Made by a program: the position numbers and the translations under genes
Part shown: positions 5,208 through 6,700 of the stretch, piece by piece
Layout: every line of letters begins with the position of its first letter
Numbering within the stretch: the stretch's first letter is position 1
From: Oscillospiraceae bacterium
GTDB lineage: Bacteria; Bacillota; Clostridia; Oscillospirales; Oscillospiraceae
Assembly (NCBI GenBank): GCA_020866945.1
Contig: JAJBVW010000209.1
Span: 1-6,700, forward strand
Reading direction: 5' to 3'
DNA: 6,700 bases
Notes under the pieces: model-generated
Seen by the model: only the letters and a program-made list of their open reading frames with translations
The model's database searches: none
Told to the model about the DNA's origin: nothing

Positions 5208-6647
5208 TCAGAATATCAGATTCGTCCAGAGATAACCAATCGTCAGCAGGAACACGCAGCACACCAGCAGTGTGATGAGGCCCTTGCTGTAGGCAAAGGT
5301 GGGCTTGAAGTTGGGGTTCGAGAACATCATGCCGGCGGAGGGAGAGGCGGAGGGCAGGCACACGGCATAGTGTGTGCCGATAGCCAGGAGAATGACAACG
5401 GCATAGATGTTGATGTTCACTGTGTCGGCCATAGCGACCACAATGGGAATCATCAGACTCATAATAATCAGGTTTTGGGCCAGGTTTGTGAGGATAACGC
5501 TGACGAGAACCATGATTGCCACAAAGACCCACGCGGGCCTGCCGCTGACCAGCGGCGTAAGGACGTTGCTGATAAGGGTGACAATGCCAGCGTCGTCAGA
5601 GGTCAGAGCGGAACCCATGGGGGCAATCAGGGCGACCATCATGACCATAGGCCAGATTACTCCCTTGGAGGCGGCCTCCTGAATCCGAATAATGGGCTTG
5701 CCGTCCACGCGAATCAGGCAGAACAGCAGCACCACGATAGAGGCTATCCCCAGAAGGCTCAGGTCGTTAAGCATTGTTTTCAGCGCACAGGCGGGCAGAA
5801 CGGAGGGGACCAGCAGCACCACAATCATGGCGACCACAATACCGATAACGATTTTCTGGCGGATATTCAGCACCAGAGCGTCCTTATTTACAACGCTGTC
5901 GTCAATCTCGGAGAGATTGGATACATCAATACGGAACACGAACTTGCACAGCAGGATGAAGATGATAATGCCGCAGATGCCCAGAGGAATCATGGCGACG
6001 ATGTATTTCAGCGGGTCGATGATCATGCCGCCGGTCATGGCGGTGAACTGGTTGTTGACGACCAGGCCGTTTCGCATGAAGGGCAGATAGATAATGCCGA
6101 TGCCGGAGGCAAAGCAGGTGCCAAATATCATGGCGACGCTCCAAGGACTTTTGCGGTCAATCTTCACTGTATCGCACACGGCAAAAATGATCTCCCAAAA
6201 CAGCAGCATGGCGGCCTCCGGGGAGATGATGGACAGCAGGGAATCTCCCAGCAGCACGGCGAAGGAGAACAGCCAGGGGCGGCCACGAATCACCTTGCGG
6301 CTGATGATCCAGTTGGCGAAAAAGTCTGTGACGTGTTCGGCCTGCATGGCGTAAAGAATGATAAACACCATGATCATGCCCCACACGGTGGTGGAGCCGA
6401 ACATACTGACAACGGAATCGCTGAAGCTGCCCGAGGCAAGGCCCAGCTTAATGATGGCGCACAGGGACGGGAAGAATACATCCACTGTGGACATACCGTA
6501 TACGACGCCCACCAGAACGCCCAGCACCTTCATGCCGTAGCTGGTGACAGGCCCTGCACCGGGAATCATTCCGATGAAGATCATCAGTGCAACGGTAATG
6601 ATGCAGTGGACTAGCGGCAGACCCTCTTTTTTTGTCTTTTGAGCCAT
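5208..6647 (-). CDS. SLC13/DASS-like (ion transporter superfamily) anion permease
   Basis: A 479-residue integral membrane protein with about 11-12 hydrophobic segments, the usual size for prokaryotic divalent anion:Na+ symporters or antiporters. The second half holds features typical of this group: TNLAQN (387-392) in the position of the re-entrant-loop motif, and LPSASPSAG (431-439), which corresponds to the conserved LP-x(3)-P helix-loop motif near the C-terminus in SLC13 proteins, followed by a final membrane segment (about 456-476). The first half has an equivalent small-residue stretch (FASGIGIIYLP). Known relatives carry sulfate, dicarboxylates, tricarboxylates or other organic anions. 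Its place 31 bases before a signal-less sulfatase suggests that it imports the anionic sulfate ester; importing a carboxylate or exporting sulfate in exchange is also possible. The ATG has a strong AAGGAGAG site about 8-10 bases upstream. The reading frame stays open upstream to the window edge, but the ribosome site argues against a longer protein. Superfamily likely; substrate unknown. Confidence 0.82.
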   Translation of the reverse strand: MAQKTKKEGLPLVHCIITVALMIFIGMIPGAGPVTSYGMKVLGVLVGVVYGMSTVDVFFPSLCAIIKLGLASGSFSDSVVSMFGSTTVWGMIMVFIILYAMQAEHVTDFFANWIISRKVIRGRPWLFSFAVLLGDSLLSIISPEAAMLLFWEIIFAVCDTVKIDRKSPWSVAMIFGTCFASGIGIIYLPFMRNGLVVNNQFTAMTGGMIIDPLKYIVAMIPLGICGIIIFILLCKFVFRIDVSNLSEIDDSVVNKDALVLNIRQKIVIGIVVAMIVVLLVPSVLPACALKTMLNDLSLLGIASIVVLLFCLIRVDGKPIIRIQEAASKGVIWPMVMMVALIAPMGSALTSDDAGIVTLISNVLTPLVSGRPAWVFVAIMVLVSVILTNLAQNLIIMSLMIPIVVAMADTVNINIYAVVILLAIGTHYAVCLPSASPSAGMMFSNPNFKPTFAYSKGLITLLVCCVFLLTIGYLWTNLIF

Positions 6648-6655
6648 TTGTATGT

Positions 6656-6663
6656 CTCTCCTT
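6656..6663 (-). promoter_or_regulatory. Strong ribosome binding site of the permease gene
   Basis: AAGGAGAG on the minus strand lies 8 bases upstream of the ATG at 6647 and fixes that start. The remaining bases to the window edge (6664-6700) are too few to locate a promoter. One minus-strand frame there ends in a TAA at 6673-6671 and could be the tail of an upstream gene of the same operon. Confidence 0.75.
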
Positions 6664-6700
6664 GTACAATTTAATAGTCTTGTAATGGACGCCCGTGCTG

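Noticed and set aside
4601..5275. Plus-strand reading frame (224 codons) across the sulfatase start and permease end
   Set aside because: It overlaps two well-supported genes on the other strand and crosses their 31-base junction. Its Gly/Val-rich composition is that of an antisense shadow.
5370..6614. Long plus-strand reading frame (414 codons) opposite the permease gene
   Set aside because: The translation is dominated by His, Asp, Asn, Gln and Gly with no domain pattern, as expected from the complement of a hydrophobic membrane protein gene. The minus-strand frame has clear transmembrane segments and a strong ribosome site.

Overview
The window looks like a chromosomal segment from an anaerobic, moderate-GC Firmicute, most plausibly a gut Clostridia/Oscillospiraceae-type bacterium. 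This rests on strong AGGAGG-type ribosome sites, AT-rich intergenic DNA between GC-richer genes, and a mix of a SLC13-type permease, a cytoplasmic Cys-type sulfatase and an exported M3 peptidase. The taxonomic call is inference. I see no RNA genes, CRISPR arrays, insertion sequences or phage genes.

Right side (about 2779-6700, all on the minus strand): three genes read in the order SLC13/DASS-like anion permease (6647-5208), type I sulfatase (5176-3665) and TauE/SafE-family permease (3564-2779). The first two are 31 bases apart. The second and third are 100 bases apart, with a perfect 11-bp hairpin between them. The simplest model is a small sulfate-ester module: the permease imports an anionic sulfated compound, the sulfatase (no signal peptide, complete active site) removes sulfate in the cytoplasm, and the TauE/SafE protein expels the resulting sulfur oxyanion. 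The substrate is unknown. The enzyme that would convert the sulfatase cysteine to formylglycine is not in the window.

Middle (about 2740-2780): a 13-bp hairpin lies between the converging ends of the TauE/SafE gene and a small plus-strand gene, and probably terminates both.

Left side (1-2740): a 175-residue plus-strand protein of unknown function (2213-2740) is divergent from a 615-residue minus-strand exported M3-family metallopeptidase (1948-101). They share an AT-rich 264-base intergenic region holding candidate promoters on both strands and two AAACG/CGTTT operator-like inverted repeats. The leftmost 100 bases are AT-rich and carry only small inverted repeats. The left-side genes appear to be transcriptionally separate from the sulfatase operon.
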